Assembly: GCA_002435585.1 (NCBI GenBank)
Contig: DJDY01000082.1
Location: 27,524-43,519 of the forward strand
DNA: 15,996 nucleotides
Reading direction: 5' to 3'
Source of the DNA: Lachnospira sp. UBA5912
GTDB taxonomy: Bacteria > Bacillota > Clostridia > Lachnospirales > Lachnospiraceae
The position numbers were made by a program, and so were the translations under genes. Below, one piece after another: positions 1 to 7,931 of the stretch. Under the pieces are notes generated by a model, which saw only the letters and a program-made list of their open reading frames with translations, was not told where the DNA came from and made no database searches. Position 1 is the first letter of the stretch. Each line of letters starts with the position of its first letter.

Positions 1-323
1 GCAAGCACACCTCTTCTCCTTCCAAGTGCCTTACCAAGTGCGGTATTCTCGTTTCTATCCGCCATCTTGTCATCATACTGCTGCTGTTTTTCTTCATATG
101 AACTTATAACTACATCATATAAGCTCTTTTCCTGTATAATAACACCTGAACTTATTTCACTATCCACACTGCTTTCTGTGCTGCTTTTCTGCCTGAATAT
201 ATCAAGTGATGATGCAAACTCGATTCCCATAACTGCTGCCAACAGACATGCAATTATATAGATAAGATAGTGCTTTTTCACTCGTGTCTTTGCGTGTGCT
301 TTCATTTCTTTTCTTGTATCCAT
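1..323 (-). CDS. N-terminal part of an unknown membrane protein (cut by window edge)
   Basis: The first 107 codons of a gene that leaves the window. The ATG follows GAAAGGGAAACAT, a ribosome binding site with 6-7 nt spacing. The N-terminus is basic (MDTRKEMKAHAKTRVKKHY), followed by one hydrophobic segment at about residues 20-35 (LIYIIACLLAAVMG). Then comes a hydrophilic Ser/Glu/Gln/Asp-rich stretch that may form a coiled coil, ending in GKALGRRRGVLA. The basic-helix-then-TM start resembles the opening of DUF975-type membrane proteins of Firmicutes, but this is only an impression and too little is visible to name a family. Function unknown. It lies 176 bp downstream of the MATE gene on the same strand, with no clear terminator between them, so both cotranscription and a separate promoter are possible. 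Confidence 0.75.
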   Translation of the reverse strand, partial: MDTRKEMKAHAKTRVKKHYLIYIIACLLAAVMGIEFASSLDIFRQKSSTESSVDSEISSGVIIQEKSLYDVVISSYEEKQQQYDDKMADRNENTALGKALGRRRGVL

Positions 324-439
324 ATGTTTCCCTTTCATCTTAAATCACTTAAATAATGAATATTTATCTTATAACATCTCAAGCTCTCATAAAATTCAGT
401 ATTCACATCATTTTATTTTAAATGTAATTGAATATTAAC

Positions 440-466
440 TTTATAATATTAAGATATTAATGTCAA
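440..466 (-). promoter_or_regulatory. Weak promoter candidate for the left-end membrane protein
   Basis: A perfect -35 hexamer TTGACA (466-461) is followed after a short 15-bp spacer by TATAAA (445-440). It would give a leader of about 110 nt. The spacer is below the optimum and the region is very AT-rich, so the match may be chance. Two direct copies of TTGACC (496-491 and 484-479) lie just upstream. Confidence 0.25.
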
Positions 467-499
467 ATATATTTTAAAGGTCAATGTCATGGTCAAATA

Positions 500-1828
500 T
501 TAACTATTTTTAAGAACTGGCATACGATATATCTTAACTATAAGAGGTATTACCATGATAAACCAGACGATAGGTTCTGCAAGAATAACTCCTGTATATC
601 CCATAACCGGTACAAGTGTTGCTGCTATTATTATCTTTCCTATCATCTCAAGTGAACTTGATACAAGCGGCGTTATATGCTCGCCAAGTCCCTGCATGGC
701 ATTTCTTACTATGCAGATAACTGCTGTGACATAGTAAAACAGAGTATCAAACTTAAGATAATTCGTGGCATTTACAATAACTGTCTCATTACTGCTGCCT
801 GTGACAAGGTAAACAAGCCAGCCGCCTATGGTATAGCTTGCTACAATAACAAGTGTGCACCATATGCATGTATACAATATAGACAGCCTGATTCCCTTCT
901 TGACCCTGTCAACTCTTCCAGCACCTATATTTTGTCCGCAGTAAGTTGCCATAGTCTGTCCAAACACAGTAAACATTACCATAAACATCTCAGATATCTT
1001 ACGTGCCGCCGTATGTGCAACTATTATATCCTGGCCAAGCTTGTTAATAGCAGTCTGTAACGTCAGTGAACCTATGTTGATAAGCGAACTCATAAAGCCC
1101 ATTGACAACCCACCACCAAGCATATTTTTAACCATAGTGCCTTCCATGTTTTTAAAGTCAGCTCCTGAAAGTCTTAATATATCATACTTTCTGACCATAT
1201 AGAATGCACACACTATGAAAGCAATAAGCTGTGCAAGCACTGTTGCAATCGCAGCACCTCTTACACCTGCTTTAACTACAACGACAAAAAATATATCACC
1301 GGCAACATTAAGTGCAACAGATACGGCAAGTATAATAAGTGGTGTTATCGTATCTCCTATTGCACGAAGTACCGCTGCACACATATCATATAAAAACGTG
1401 GCAATAAGTCCGGCTATAATAACTGATATATAACTTGCAGACTCTCCAAACAATTCTTCCGGTATATTAAGAAACTTAAGTATAGGATGAAGAAATATAA
1501 GTCCAACAGCTGTTATGAAAAGTGCTGTAACCACACCAAGTATGATGGCCGTTGCAAACGATTTCTTAACTGCCCTTATATCCTTAGCCCCGAACTTCTG
1601 CGCCGTAACTATTGCAAAACCGTTAGACAGTCCTAGAAGAAATCCTATAATAAGGTTACTAAGAGTTGTTGTTGCGCCAACTGCTGCAAGCATATTTTCT
1701 CCTAAGAATGTTCCCACAATCCTTGTATCCACAATGCTATATGTAAGCTGAAGAAGATTAGCAAGAAATATAGGCAATGCAAATGTCAATATAAGAACTG
1801 ATGGTTTCCCTTTTGTAAGATCTTTCAT
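500..1828 (-). CDS. MATE family multidrug/Na+ (H+) antiporter
   Basis: A 442-residue polytopic membrane protein of normal MATE length. It probably has 12 membrane helices in two homologous halves and would export cationic compounds or metabolites using an ion gradient. Recognisable features are the N-terminal KGKPSVLILTFALPIFLANLL helix start, the IVDTRIVGTFLG segment with a small-residue-rich second helix (LAAVGATTTLSN), the loop VTAQKFGAKD, and in the second half the NIGAGRVDRVKKG loop and the NAMQGLGEHITPL segment. All are typical of the MepA/DinF-like bacterial branch. The ATG is preceded by GTGAGGAATAATTGATTT, a GAGGA site about 10 nt upstream. Substrate cannot be told from sequence. It sits 98 bp after the metallophosphoesterase gene with its own candidate promoter in the gap. 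The family call is secure; physiological role is not. Confidence 0.93.
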   Translation of the reverse strand: MKDLTKGKPSVLILTFALPIFLANLLQLTYSIVDTRIVGTFLGENMLAAVGATTTLSNLIIGFLLGLSNGFAIVTAQKFGAKDIRAVKKSFATAIILGVVTALFITAVGLIFLHPILKFLNIPEELFGESASYISVIIAGLIATFLYDMCAAVLRAIGDTITPLIILAVSVALNVAGDIFFVVVVKAGVRGAAIATVLAQLIAFIVCAFYMVRKYDILRLSGADFKNMEGTMVKNMLGGGLSMGFMSSLINIGSLTLQTAINKLGQDIIVAHTAARKISEMFMVMFTVFGQTMATYCGQNIGAGRVDRVKKGIRLSILYTCIWCTLVIVASYTIGGWLVYLVTGSSNETVIVNATNYLKFDTLFYYVTAVICIVRNAMQGLGEHITPLVSSSLEMIGKIIIAATLVPVMGYTGVILAEPIVWFIMVIPLIVKIYRMPVLKNS

Positions 1829-1882
1829 AAATCAATTATTCCTCACTTTAATTGTCAATATTATAAAGTAATTATTTATCAT

Positions 1883-1912
1883 ATTATATGGTATACAGAT
1901 AATTAATGCCAA
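1883..1912 (-). promoter_or_regulatory. Sigma-A-type promoter for the MATE gene
   Basis: TTGGCA (1912-1907) and a perfect TATAAT (1888-1883) are separated by 18 bp. The predicted start lies near 1876, giving a leader of about 48 nt that contains the GAGGA ribosome binding site. A GTATAC palindrome lies in the spacer. It starts immediately after the stop codon of the upstream phosphoesterase gene. Confidence 0.5.
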
Positions 1913-1926
1913 TAATTTTAAACAAG

Positions 1927-3126
1927 CTATCCGGCGAAATTAATCCTGACACTCATAACTTCACTGTTAGTTCCAACTCTCACAGCTGGTCCATACAATC
2001 CTACACCAGATGTAACAACACTGTACATGTTGTCTATCTTCTTTACGCCCCAGTAGTTTTCCCATGCCAGAGGCTGTGTTATAGTCAGTGGGAAAAACTG
2101 TCCTGCATGTGTATGACCACTTAGCATAACATCTACTCCCATAGCTGCCACTTCATGAAGCTTATCTGGCTCGTGATTGATTACAATCACCGGCTTTGAT
2201 GTATCGCACTCGTTAACAAGCTCTGATAATGGTTTTCTGTTACTTGTACCATCTCCTGCTTTCTCACCATCAAGTCTTCCTATAAGATTAATCTTTCCAT
2301 CAGCTATTGTTATGACATCATCCAGCATTACATCAATGCCGGCTTCCCTAAGAAATGTTTCCATACGAGGATCTCTGAATGCTTTCGTACTTGAAGCTGT
2401 TGAAAAACCACCTACAAGTGTTTCAGTAACATCATGGTTTCCAAAAACAGCATATGAACCATACTTTGCACTTACTCCTCTTATTATCTCCTCAAGCCGC
2501 TCAGGGTTATCCAGCGCATCATAATCATTATCAAATATATCACCAGCATAAACAACAACGTCTGGATCAAGTGCATTGATTCTGTCAACCATCTTCTCCA
2601 TATCATCGCAGCCAATACTGTATCCTAAATGAAGATCTGCTACAAGCACTACATTAAGACTGTCCATACCATCCACATGTTTGTCTATACTTATATTATA
2701 ACTCTTTGTTGTCATCTGTCTTGCATGTATCGTTCCATATACAGTAAAACCGATACTTGCAGCTACAATCGATATTCCTATTATCAACGCGCCATATAAC
2801 TTACGAAGAATCGGAACATTTTTCTTCTTATCAACAACCTTAAGAATAAGAACGATAATATCTCCTATTATCATAAAGAATAACAGGTATATAAATAAAC
2901 CAAGCCACACATTACTTATTCTGTGTATCACCACCTGTATGTCGCTTCTTGGTAGAAACACTCCTAAAAATATCGTTGAAGCAAATATACAGTATAATCC
3001 TATCCACACTGCCTGCATACGCTTATGTTTAAACAATGGTATAACTATCTTATACCAGTGTATCATTCTCCATAGCATGTATACGCTAAGAATAATGTAT
3101 ACAAACAACATTAACCACTTAAGCAT
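1927..3126 (-). CDS. Membrane-anchored calcineurin-type metallophosphoesterase (YkuE-like)
   Basis: A 399-residue protein with four predicted N-terminal membrane helices (about residues 2-20, 39-58, 73-95, 112-132) and a soluble dinuclear-metal phosphoesterase domain. The full metal ligand set is visible: DLH at 164-166, GD at 195-196, GNHD at 229-232, His318 in INHEPD, and GHTHAGQ with His338 and His340. It should therefore be an active hydrolase. The substrate is unknown; related membrane phosphoesterases act on lipid-linked or cell-envelope phosphoesters. The frame stays open 17 codons further upstream, but the ATG chosen at 3126 has GAGGAA just before it (ATGAGGAATATTATG), and it starts directly with the hydrophobic MLKWLMLFVYII segment. 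The farther ATG lacks such a site. A long leader with two hairpins precedes the gene. Confidence 0.9.
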   Translation of the reverse strand: MLKWLMLFVYIILSVYMLWRMIHWYKIVIPLFKHKRMQAVWIGLYCIFASTIFLGVFLPRSDIQVVIHRISNVWLGLFIYLLFFMIIGDIIVLILKVVDKKKNVPILRKLYGALIIGISIVAASIGFTVYGTIHARQMTTKSYNISIDKHVDGMDSLNVVLVADLHLGYSIGCDDMEKMVDRINALDPDVVVYAGDIFDNDYDALDNPERLEEIIRGVSAKYGSYAVFGNHDVTETLVGGFSTASSTKAFRDPRMETFLREAGIDVMLDDVITIADGKINLIGRLDGEKAGDGTSNRKPLSELVNECDTSKPVIVINHEPDKLHEVAAMGVDVMLSGHTHAGQFFPLTITQPLAWENYWGVKKIDNMYSVVTSGVGLYGPAVRVGTNSEVMSVRINFAG

Positions 3127-3163
3127 AATATTCCTCATTTCTGTGCATGATTTTTTTGCATAT

Positions 3164-3248
3164 CGCATTCGTATCAAATGCGCTCAGACACCAATCCCAG
3201 TATAAAAAATTAATTTTCCAGTTAACATATGTATGGCTGCGTGTCTGA
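3164..3248 (-). other. Structured 5' leader of the metallophosphoesterase gene
   Basis: The stretch between the predicted transcription start (near 3291) and the start codon is about 165 nt. It holds two possible stems on the minus-strand transcript: TCAGACAC (3248-3241) with GTGTCTGA (3191-3184), enclosing a 49-nt loop with an AAAATTAATTTT palindrome; and CGCATT (3182-3177) with AATGCG (3169-3164) around a 7-nt loop. No known riboswitch consensus was recognised. Confidence 0.35.
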
Positions 3249-3297
3249 TTATCTATATGCCTCGTATTATGCACTTATATTATATGTTCCAGATTAT

Positions 3298-3326
3298 AAT
3301 ATCACTTCTTATATAGTATATGTCAA
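3298..3326 (-). promoter_or_regulatory. Promoter for the metallophosphoesterase gene
   Basis: A perfect -35 TTGACA (3326-3321) is followed after 17 bp by GATATT (3303-3298, four of six consensus bases). A TATAAT overlapping slightly downstream is too far from this -35 at 22 bp. This is the only good promoter-like site between the 114-bp palindrome and the gene. Confidence 0.5.
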
Positions 3327-3379
3327 TAAAATAGGGGATTTTTCAATTGATTTTATATTACATTATGCCAAAGACAGCA

Positions 3380-3493
3380 ATAAGGCTTGTAAGGTATTTT
3401 AAGAATAAGAATGCTTATATGGATATCTTAAAAATATCCAACCAGTTTCTGGTGACCAAAGCTTTATTCTTTAAATACCTAACAAGCCTTATT
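3380..3493. repeat. 114-bp imperfect palindrome with 30-bp arms and internal hairpins
   Basis: The left arm (3380-3409, beginning AATAAGGCTTGT) and right arm (3464-3493, ending ACAAGCCTTATT) are inverted copies matching at 28 of 30 positions. The 54-bp centre holds further dyads: GGATAT/ATATCC (3421-3439), ACCAG/CTGGT around AAA, and GCTT/AAGC that would extend the outer stem. As RNA or extruded DNA it could form a long stem closing a multi-branch junction. No uridine run follows on either strand, so it is not a standard intrinsic terminator, although it lies 43 bp past the oleate hydratase stop codon. ATTACATT occurs at 3357-3364 and 3491-3498, but the left copy is 15 bp outside the arm. It could be a MITE-like element, a structured small RNA, or an mRNA 3'-end stabiliser. 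Confidence 0.8.
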
Positions 3494-3535
3494 ACATTCG
3501 TTTGTTAATAAAATAAACTAGTGTTCAACAACAAC

Positions 3536-5524
3536 TTAATATTTCATATAATCCTTAATAACATTGTGGTCTTTAAGGACTTTTTCTATGACTGTGCCTT
3601 TTATCTTTCTAAGAAGTGGCTTCTTAATGTTGTCAAGTATACCAGGAAGTTCTATTTCAAGTGGAGACTTGCCATCCATCAGCTTAACCGATGCATCAAG
3701 AAGATCTCTTACATCGTATACGCTTCCCCATACCTCAGGAACGCCTCTGTCAACACCGAGAAGTCCATATACAGCTTCCATAGCTGTTCTTACTGAATAC
3801 TCTGTTGTGAATATAGTATCTCTTGGTGTTTCAGCAAACTGTCCAAGGAATGCAAAGTTTACACAGCCATCTGGAATAACATCAGGTCTGTCACCTTTTC
3901 TTCTTGGCATAAAGAATGCTGTTATATAAGGCATCATAGTTGGAGTTGTATTACAGTGATTCTTTGCAAGCTCGTCTATCTCATCTACAGGTATTCCAAG
4001 ATGATATAACCACTCGGCTGTTATCTCCTCACCAGTACATTCTTTCATAGGTTTCTTAATATAATCACCTGCTACATCTGTGAATAAGCTGTATACCCAT
4101 ACACATACCTCATCCTTCTTCTGTTCTTTGAACTGACCCTGTCTGTTTATTGTCCAGCTAAGAAGCCAGCTTGAATCCTTACAGCTTACTATACCACCTG
4201 TAACAACATTACCTGTTCTTGGGTCTCTTTTACATATCTTCTTTATCTGCTCAATAATCTGCTCATTGCTTGTTGTAACTGTAGCTGATTCCCAGTTAGA
4301 CTTAGTTGTATCACCGCAGAACTTCTCTGGATGTCCGAATTCAGGATCCTGTTTAGCGATATTCTTCCAAAGACTCCAGCATCCACTTGTTCTTACCTCA
4401 GCATCTCCTACTGGTGCATGAGTGTGATCTCCATATATAGTACTCTCTGTACAGCTTCCGTTTGTTACGAATACAAGGTCATTTTCTGTAAGCTCGACTG
4501 TCTTTTCCTCGCCCTTAACACTGCACTCTATCTTCTTTGCAATCTTCTTGTTATCCTTAAACTCAAATACTACATTTTCAACTCTTGTGTTAAACTGGAA
4601 TTTAACACCGGCAGCCTCAAGATACTTCTGCATAGGAAGTATAAGTGATTCATACTGGTTGTACTTTGTAAACTTAAGTGCTGAGAAGTCTGGAAGTCCT
4701 CCAATATGATGTATGAATCTCTGAATGTAAAGCTTCATCTCAAGAGCACTGTGCCAGTTCTCGAACGCAAACATTGTTCTCCAGTAAAGCCAGAAATCAG
4801 AATCAAACACTTCCTCATCAAAGAAATCTTCAATCTTCTTGTCATAAAGATCCTCATCCTTTGTAAAGAAGAGTTTCATAATCTCCATACAGCCCTTCTG
4901 ACTTAAGTTAAACTTGCCATCAGTATGTGCATCTTCACCTCTGTTAACAGTTGCCCTGCATAAAGAATAATTAGGGTCATGCTTGTTCAGCCAGTAATAT
5001 TCATCAAGTACTGATGCTCCTGGTTTTTCAAGTGAAGGAATACTTCTGAACAGATCCCAGAGGCACTCGAAATGATTCTCCATTTCTCTTCCGCCTCTCA
5101 TAACATAACCTCTTGTTGGATCATTGATACCATCACATGCACCACCTGCTATATCCATAGCTTCAAGGATGTGTATATGATCTCCCTTCATCTGTCCATC
5201 TCTTACAAGGAAACATGCAGCTGCAAGTGAAGCAAGTCCGCTTCCTACGATATAAGCTGATTTATCATCAACACCTTCTGGTTTTTCTGGTCTTGCAAAT
5301 GCTTCATAGTTACCATTTGAATAGTATATACCTTTACTATTCTTATCATACTTTCCTCTTTCTGTGTTTCTGTATTCTTCATGTTCTGTTTTCTGTATTT
5401 CTCTTATCTTCTTTTTCTCTGTACTGTTCTTAGTCTTTGCATTGACTGCTGCAACACCTGCACCAAGCGCAAGAAGTGATGCACCCACCTTTAAAGTTTT
5501 ACTTCCAATTGATTTCTTACTCAT
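3536..5524 (-). CDS. ohyA: Oleate hydratase (MCRA family, FAD-dependent) with N-terminal extension
   Basis: A 662-residue member of the myosin-cross-reactive-antigen family, which hydrates cis-9 (and often cis-12) double bonds of unsaturated fatty acids to 10-hydroxy acids (EC 4.2.1.53) using FAD structurally. Visible features are the dinucleotide-binding motif [13 protein letters not shown] (91-103) with acidic HILEAMD at the end of strand 2, the [17 protein letters not shown] block (143-159) carrying the glutamate thought to be catalytic, [12 protein letters not shown] (262-273) with the conserved tyrosine, and the C-terminal [24 protein letters not shown] block (559-582). The first roughly 85 residues are an extension relative to the shortest family members. 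It comprises a basic start, a hydrophobic Ala/Gly/Leu segment (about 12-28) and a Lys/Glu-rich linker, suggesting membrane association. The start is fixed by GGAAAGGAG 6-7 nt before the ATG. No clean promoter was found in the 159-bp gap behind the radical SAM gene. Confidence 0.95.
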   Translation of the reverse strand: MSKKSIGSKTLKVGASLLALGAGVAAVNAKTKNSTEKKKIREIQKTEHEEYRNTERGKYDKNSKGIYYSNGNYEAFARPEKPEGVDDKSAYIVGSGLASLAAACFLVRDGQMKGDHIHILEAMDIAGGACDGINDPTRGYVMRGGREMENHFECLWDLFRSIPSLEKPGASVLDEYYWLNKHDPNYSLCRATVNRGEDAHTDGKFNLSQKGCMEIMKLFFTKDEDLYDKKIEDFFDEEVFDSDFWLYWRTMFAFENWHSALEMKLYIQRFIHHIGGLPDFSALKFTKYNQYESLILPMQKYLEAAGVKFQFNTRVENVVFEFKDNKKIAKKIECSVKGEEKTVELTENDLVFVTNGSCTESTIYGDHTHAPVGDAEVRTSGCWSLWKNIAKQDPEFGHPEKFCGDTTKSNWESATVTTSNEQIIEQIKKICKRDPRTGNVVTGGIVSCKDSSWLLSWTINRQGQFKEQKKDEVCVWVYSLFTDVAGDYIKKPMKECTGEEITAEWLYHLGIPVDEIDELAKNHCNTTPTMMPYITAFFMPRRKGDRPDVIPDGCVNFAFLGQFAETPRDTIFTTEYSVRTAMEAVYGLLGVDRGVPEVWGSVYDVRDLLDASVKLMDGKSPLEIELPGILDNIKKPLLRKIKGTVIEKVLKDHNVIKDYMKY

Positions 5525-5683
5525 ATGAATCTCCTTTCCATTGCAATGTATTTATGATTAATAAATCCCACTATTCATGGTAATTATCAATTCTGCGTAT
5601 AATAAAATATATCTTTTAATCCTAGTGATTCCTATCCCGTATTTACCTATCGACACTCATAAAATCACCCTGATTATTGTTTA

Positions 5684-7081
5684 TTAATGCTTCTCATAAT
5701 TTTCATAGCTTCTTTTTATCTGTGGAGTCTCACTCCATATCTTATCAGCATATGGTTTCCATGTATTGGCATATGGAACACACTTATTGCAAAGGTGCTC
5801 TGCTGATTCTGGTGACTGTAAGTCAGTTGACTTAGCACCAGTTTCCTTAACCATACGCTGGAGTATTTCCGGATTCTCAAGCATTGGACAAGGTCTTAAA
5901 TGATTCTTGTTAAATGGCTGGTTCTTTCTATATGCCATAAACAATGGCTGATGCAATATCTCAAGCAATGTATTAGTTCTTATATTAGCACCTGAATAAT
6001 GTATAAATACACAAGGTTCTGCATCACCATTAGCATTGATGTGGAAGTAGTTCCTGCCACCTGCTATACAGCCGCCAACGAACTCTCCATCATTCTGGAA
6101 ATCGAATGTGAAAAGTCCTTCTCCTGTTGTAAGACTTCTTATCTGTCTTATACGGTCTTTCATATATATTCTTTGTTCTGGTGTTGGTAATAATTCAACA
6201 GATGCATCATTTCCTACTGGCATATAATGGAAATACATAGCATATCTGCAGCCCTTATCAACCATAAGCTTAACAAACTCATCACTTGTAACAGTTTCTG
6301 TATTCTTTGATGTGTAGCATATAGAAGTACCGAATACAAGACCATTCTTCTTTAAAAGATCCATGGCATTCATTACTTTTCCATATACACCATCACCTCT
6401 TCTTAAATCATTAACTGCCTCAAAACCTTCAAGACTTATTGCAAGATAAAGATTACCAACTCTTTTCATTTCCTGGCAAAACTCATCATCAACAAGAGTT
6501 CCGTTGGTAAATGAAAGGAATGCACAATCATTATGCTTCTCACATAGCTTTATTATATCGCTCTTTCTTACAAGTGGCTCTCCACCAGTAAACATATAAA
6601 GATATGTTCCAAGCTCTTTACCCTGTGTTACAACACTATCCATTTCGTCAAATGTAAGATTCAGTCTGTTACCATATTCTGCTGCCCAGCATCCTGTACA
6701 ATGAAGGTTACATGCACTTGTTGGATCCATAAGAATAAGCCAAGGAATATTGCAATCGTATTTTTCCCTCATTTTTCTTATAGTTTTAGTTCCATTTAAA
6801 AATGCTTCAAATCCAAGATTTAAAACCATAGTTTTTAACACATTAGGATCTATCTCATCCAATGCTTTATTAATGTACTTATTAAGTGCACTATCCTTGT
6901 CTTCAATCTTTTTTCTTACATTATCAAAATTAATATCCAGCTTCTCACCATCCATATATTTTTCAATGAAATCGATGAGCTTTAATATTTCTTTGTCTCT
7001 GTCCTTATCAAGATTCTTAAGTATTATGTCCGTTGCCTTACTAACTGCAATTCTTCCTGCTTTATGTGTTATTGTACCCAT
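5684..7081 (-). CDS. Radical SAM protein with C-terminal auxiliary-cluster-type cysteines
   Basis: A 465-residue radical SAM enzyme. A helical N-terminal region of about 110 residues precedes the canonical CxxxCxxC motif (Cys124, Cys128, Cys131 in SACNLHCTGCWAAEYG) that binds the 4Fe-4S/SAM cluster; GGEP (166-169) is the SAM-binding motif. After the barrel, Cys338, Cys357, Cys398, Cys431 and Cys434 lie in a SPASM-like arrangement (GGCIAGG; NGDAEPC; RPCPM; CNKC), so extra Fe-S clusters are likely. The family is common in Clostridia but I know of no assigned reaction. No small peptide gene that could be a substrate was found beside it. The start at 7081 is preferred over an ATG four codons upstream because GGTGAT, which pairs with the 16S rRNA end, lies correctly spaced before it, whereas the upstream ATG overlaps AGGA. 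It lies upstream of oleate hydratase with a 159-bp gap. Confidence 0.9.
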   Translation of the reverse strand: MGTITHKAGRIAVSKATDIILKNLDKDRDKEILKLIDFIEKYMDGEKLDINFDNVRKKIEDKDSALNKYINKALDEIDPNVLKTMVLNLGFEAFLNGTKTIRKMREKYDCNIPWLILMDPTSACNLHCTGCWAAEYGNRLNLTFDEMDSVVTQGKELGTYLYMFTGGEPLVRKSDIIKLCEKHNDCAFLSFTNGTLVDDEFCQEMKRVGNLYLAISLEGFEAVNDLRRGDGVYGKVMNAMDLLKKNGLVFGTSICYTSKNTETVTSDEFVKLMVDKGCRYAMYFHYMPVGNDASVELLPTPEQRIYMKDRIRQIRSLTTGEGLFTFDFQNDGEFVGGCIAGGRNYFHINANGDAEPCVFIHYSGANIRTNTLLEILHQPLFMAYRKNQPFNKNHLRPCPMLENPEILQRMVKETGAKSTDLQSPESAEHLCNKCVPYANTWKPYADKIWSETPQIKRSYENYEKH

Positions 7082-7135
7082 ATATATCACCATTCCTATT
7101 TTATCTTAAATATTATTGTATAACCTATTTTCTAT

Positions 7136-7165
7136 GTTATATTTTATCTTTATCATAAATGATAA
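7136..7165 (-). promoter_or_regulatory. Promoter candidate with overlapping palindrome upstream of the radical SAM gene
   Basis: The palindrome TTATCAT-TT-ATGATAA (7-bp arms, 7165-7150) overlaps a possible -35 TTATCA (7165-7160), followed after 18 bp by TATAAC (7141-7136, five of six consensus bases). A dyad over a -35 fits a repressor operator, but the regulator is unknown. The local sequence is AT-rich, so both elements could be chance. Confidence 0.35.
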
Positions 7166-7219
7166 CCTTTTTAACTAGCGCTTTTATCATATTAACTGTC
7201 ACACGCATATCTAATCAGG

Positions 7220-7768
7220 CTAACTTCTTAGCTTTCTGTCTGTCTTAACTGTGTTTATTACTATTATCAGATTAAGCACACCATCAAGACACAGATTCAA
7301 TCCAATAAGCCTTATCATAAGTCTTGTTGTTTCACCCGGCATAAGTATAAGCATAATGCCAAGTACTGCAACAACAACAGCCATCAAAAGCATAAGCTTC
7401 CAGCTGCTTATTCCAAACCTCTTAGAATCAAGCGATGTCTGTATCTTGAGTGTTGCATCTATTAACATCACTATTCCTATACACGTTGAAAGTATCTGAA
7501 CAACGCTAGATGTCTTACATGCAAATACGATACCTACTATTACCGCAACTATTCCAAGTGCCAGATCAAACTGAAATGCCAGCTGATAAACATCCTTTGC
7601 AAAATAACCTATTATCTTTACAACGCCGTATACTATAAGGTATATACCAAATATTACGCATACCGCGTTTAGCGCAATTCCTGGCATAATCAGCAGCAGA
7701 AGTCCGGCAATAATAAGACATGCGGTAAGAATACTGTACATATTCTTAATTCCTTTTATGCCATTCAT
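7220..7768 (-). CDS. DUF308/HdeD-like membrane protein
   Basis: A 182-residue integral membrane protein made almost wholly of hydrophobic helices (about six) with short loops. The repeated helix-pair pattern is that of the DUF308 (HdeD-like) family: ILTACLIIAGLLLLIMPGIALNAV, then FGIYLIVYGVVKII, LALGIVAVIVGIVF, and a second ILMPGETTRLMIRLIGLNLCLDG half. In Escherichia coli HdeD is linked to acid resistance; in Firmicutes the role is unknown. The start at 7768 is chosen because AAGGAGG lies 7 nt before it. An in-frame ATG two codons upstream sits almost on the AGGAGG and would be poorly placed. It lies between the TetR gene and the radical SAM gene, separated from the former by a strong terminator-like hairpin, so it probably has its own promoter. 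Confidence 0.85.
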   Translation of the reverse strand: MNGIKGIKNMYSILTACLIIAGLLLLIMPGIALNAVCVIFGIYLIVYGVVKIIGYFAKDVYQLAFQFDLALGIVAVIVGIVFACKTSSVVQILSTCIGIVMLIDATLKIQTSLDSKRFGISSWKLMLLMAVVVAVLGIMLILMPGETTRLMIRLIGLNLCLDGVLNLIIVINTVKTDRKLRS

Positions 7769-7833
7769 AAGCATTCCTCCTTACCATATAACCCTTTATC
7801 TTGGTCATAAGTTAATACATTTTAGCACCAATT

Positions 7834-7890
7834 AAAACAGACAGATTGAGAAGAATGTACATAATTCATACATTTTTCTCAATCTGTCTG
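7834..7890 (-). terminator. Long-stem terminator after the TetR-family gene
   Basis: Arms 7890-7868 and 7860-7838 (beginning CAGACAGATTGAGAA) pair over 23 bp with only two non-Watson-Crick positions around a 7-nt loop. On the minus-strand transcript the stem is followed by UUUUAAUU. It starts 42 nt past the TetR stop codon. On the plus strand the stem is followed by adenines, so it is not bidirectional. Confidence 0.75.
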
Positions 7891-7931
7891 AAAAAACGCC
7901 TGTAAAATATCTGCAAACTGATTAATCTGCT

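Noticed and set aside
677..1060. 127-codon plus-strand frame opposite the MATE gene
   Set aside because: Antisense shadow of a clearly recognised transporter, with no recognisable domain.
3127..3177. 17-codon upstream extension of the metallophosphoesterase
   Set aside because: GAGGA with proper spacing precedes the internal ATG at 3126, which also begins the first membrane helix directly; the farther ATG has no such site.
3357..3498. ATTACATT direct repeats as a target-site duplication of the palindrome
   Set aside because: The left copy lies 15 bp outside the arm while the right copy overlaps the arm end, so they do not flank the element symmetrically; chance in AT-rich DNA is likely.
3564..3929. 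121-codon plus-strand frame opposite the oleate hydratase gene
   Set aside because: Antisense to the conserved C-terminal part of the hydratase; translation shows no family features.
7834..7890. Bidirectional terminator
   Set aside because: Only the minus-strand transcript has uridines after the stem, and all neighbouring genes are on that strand.
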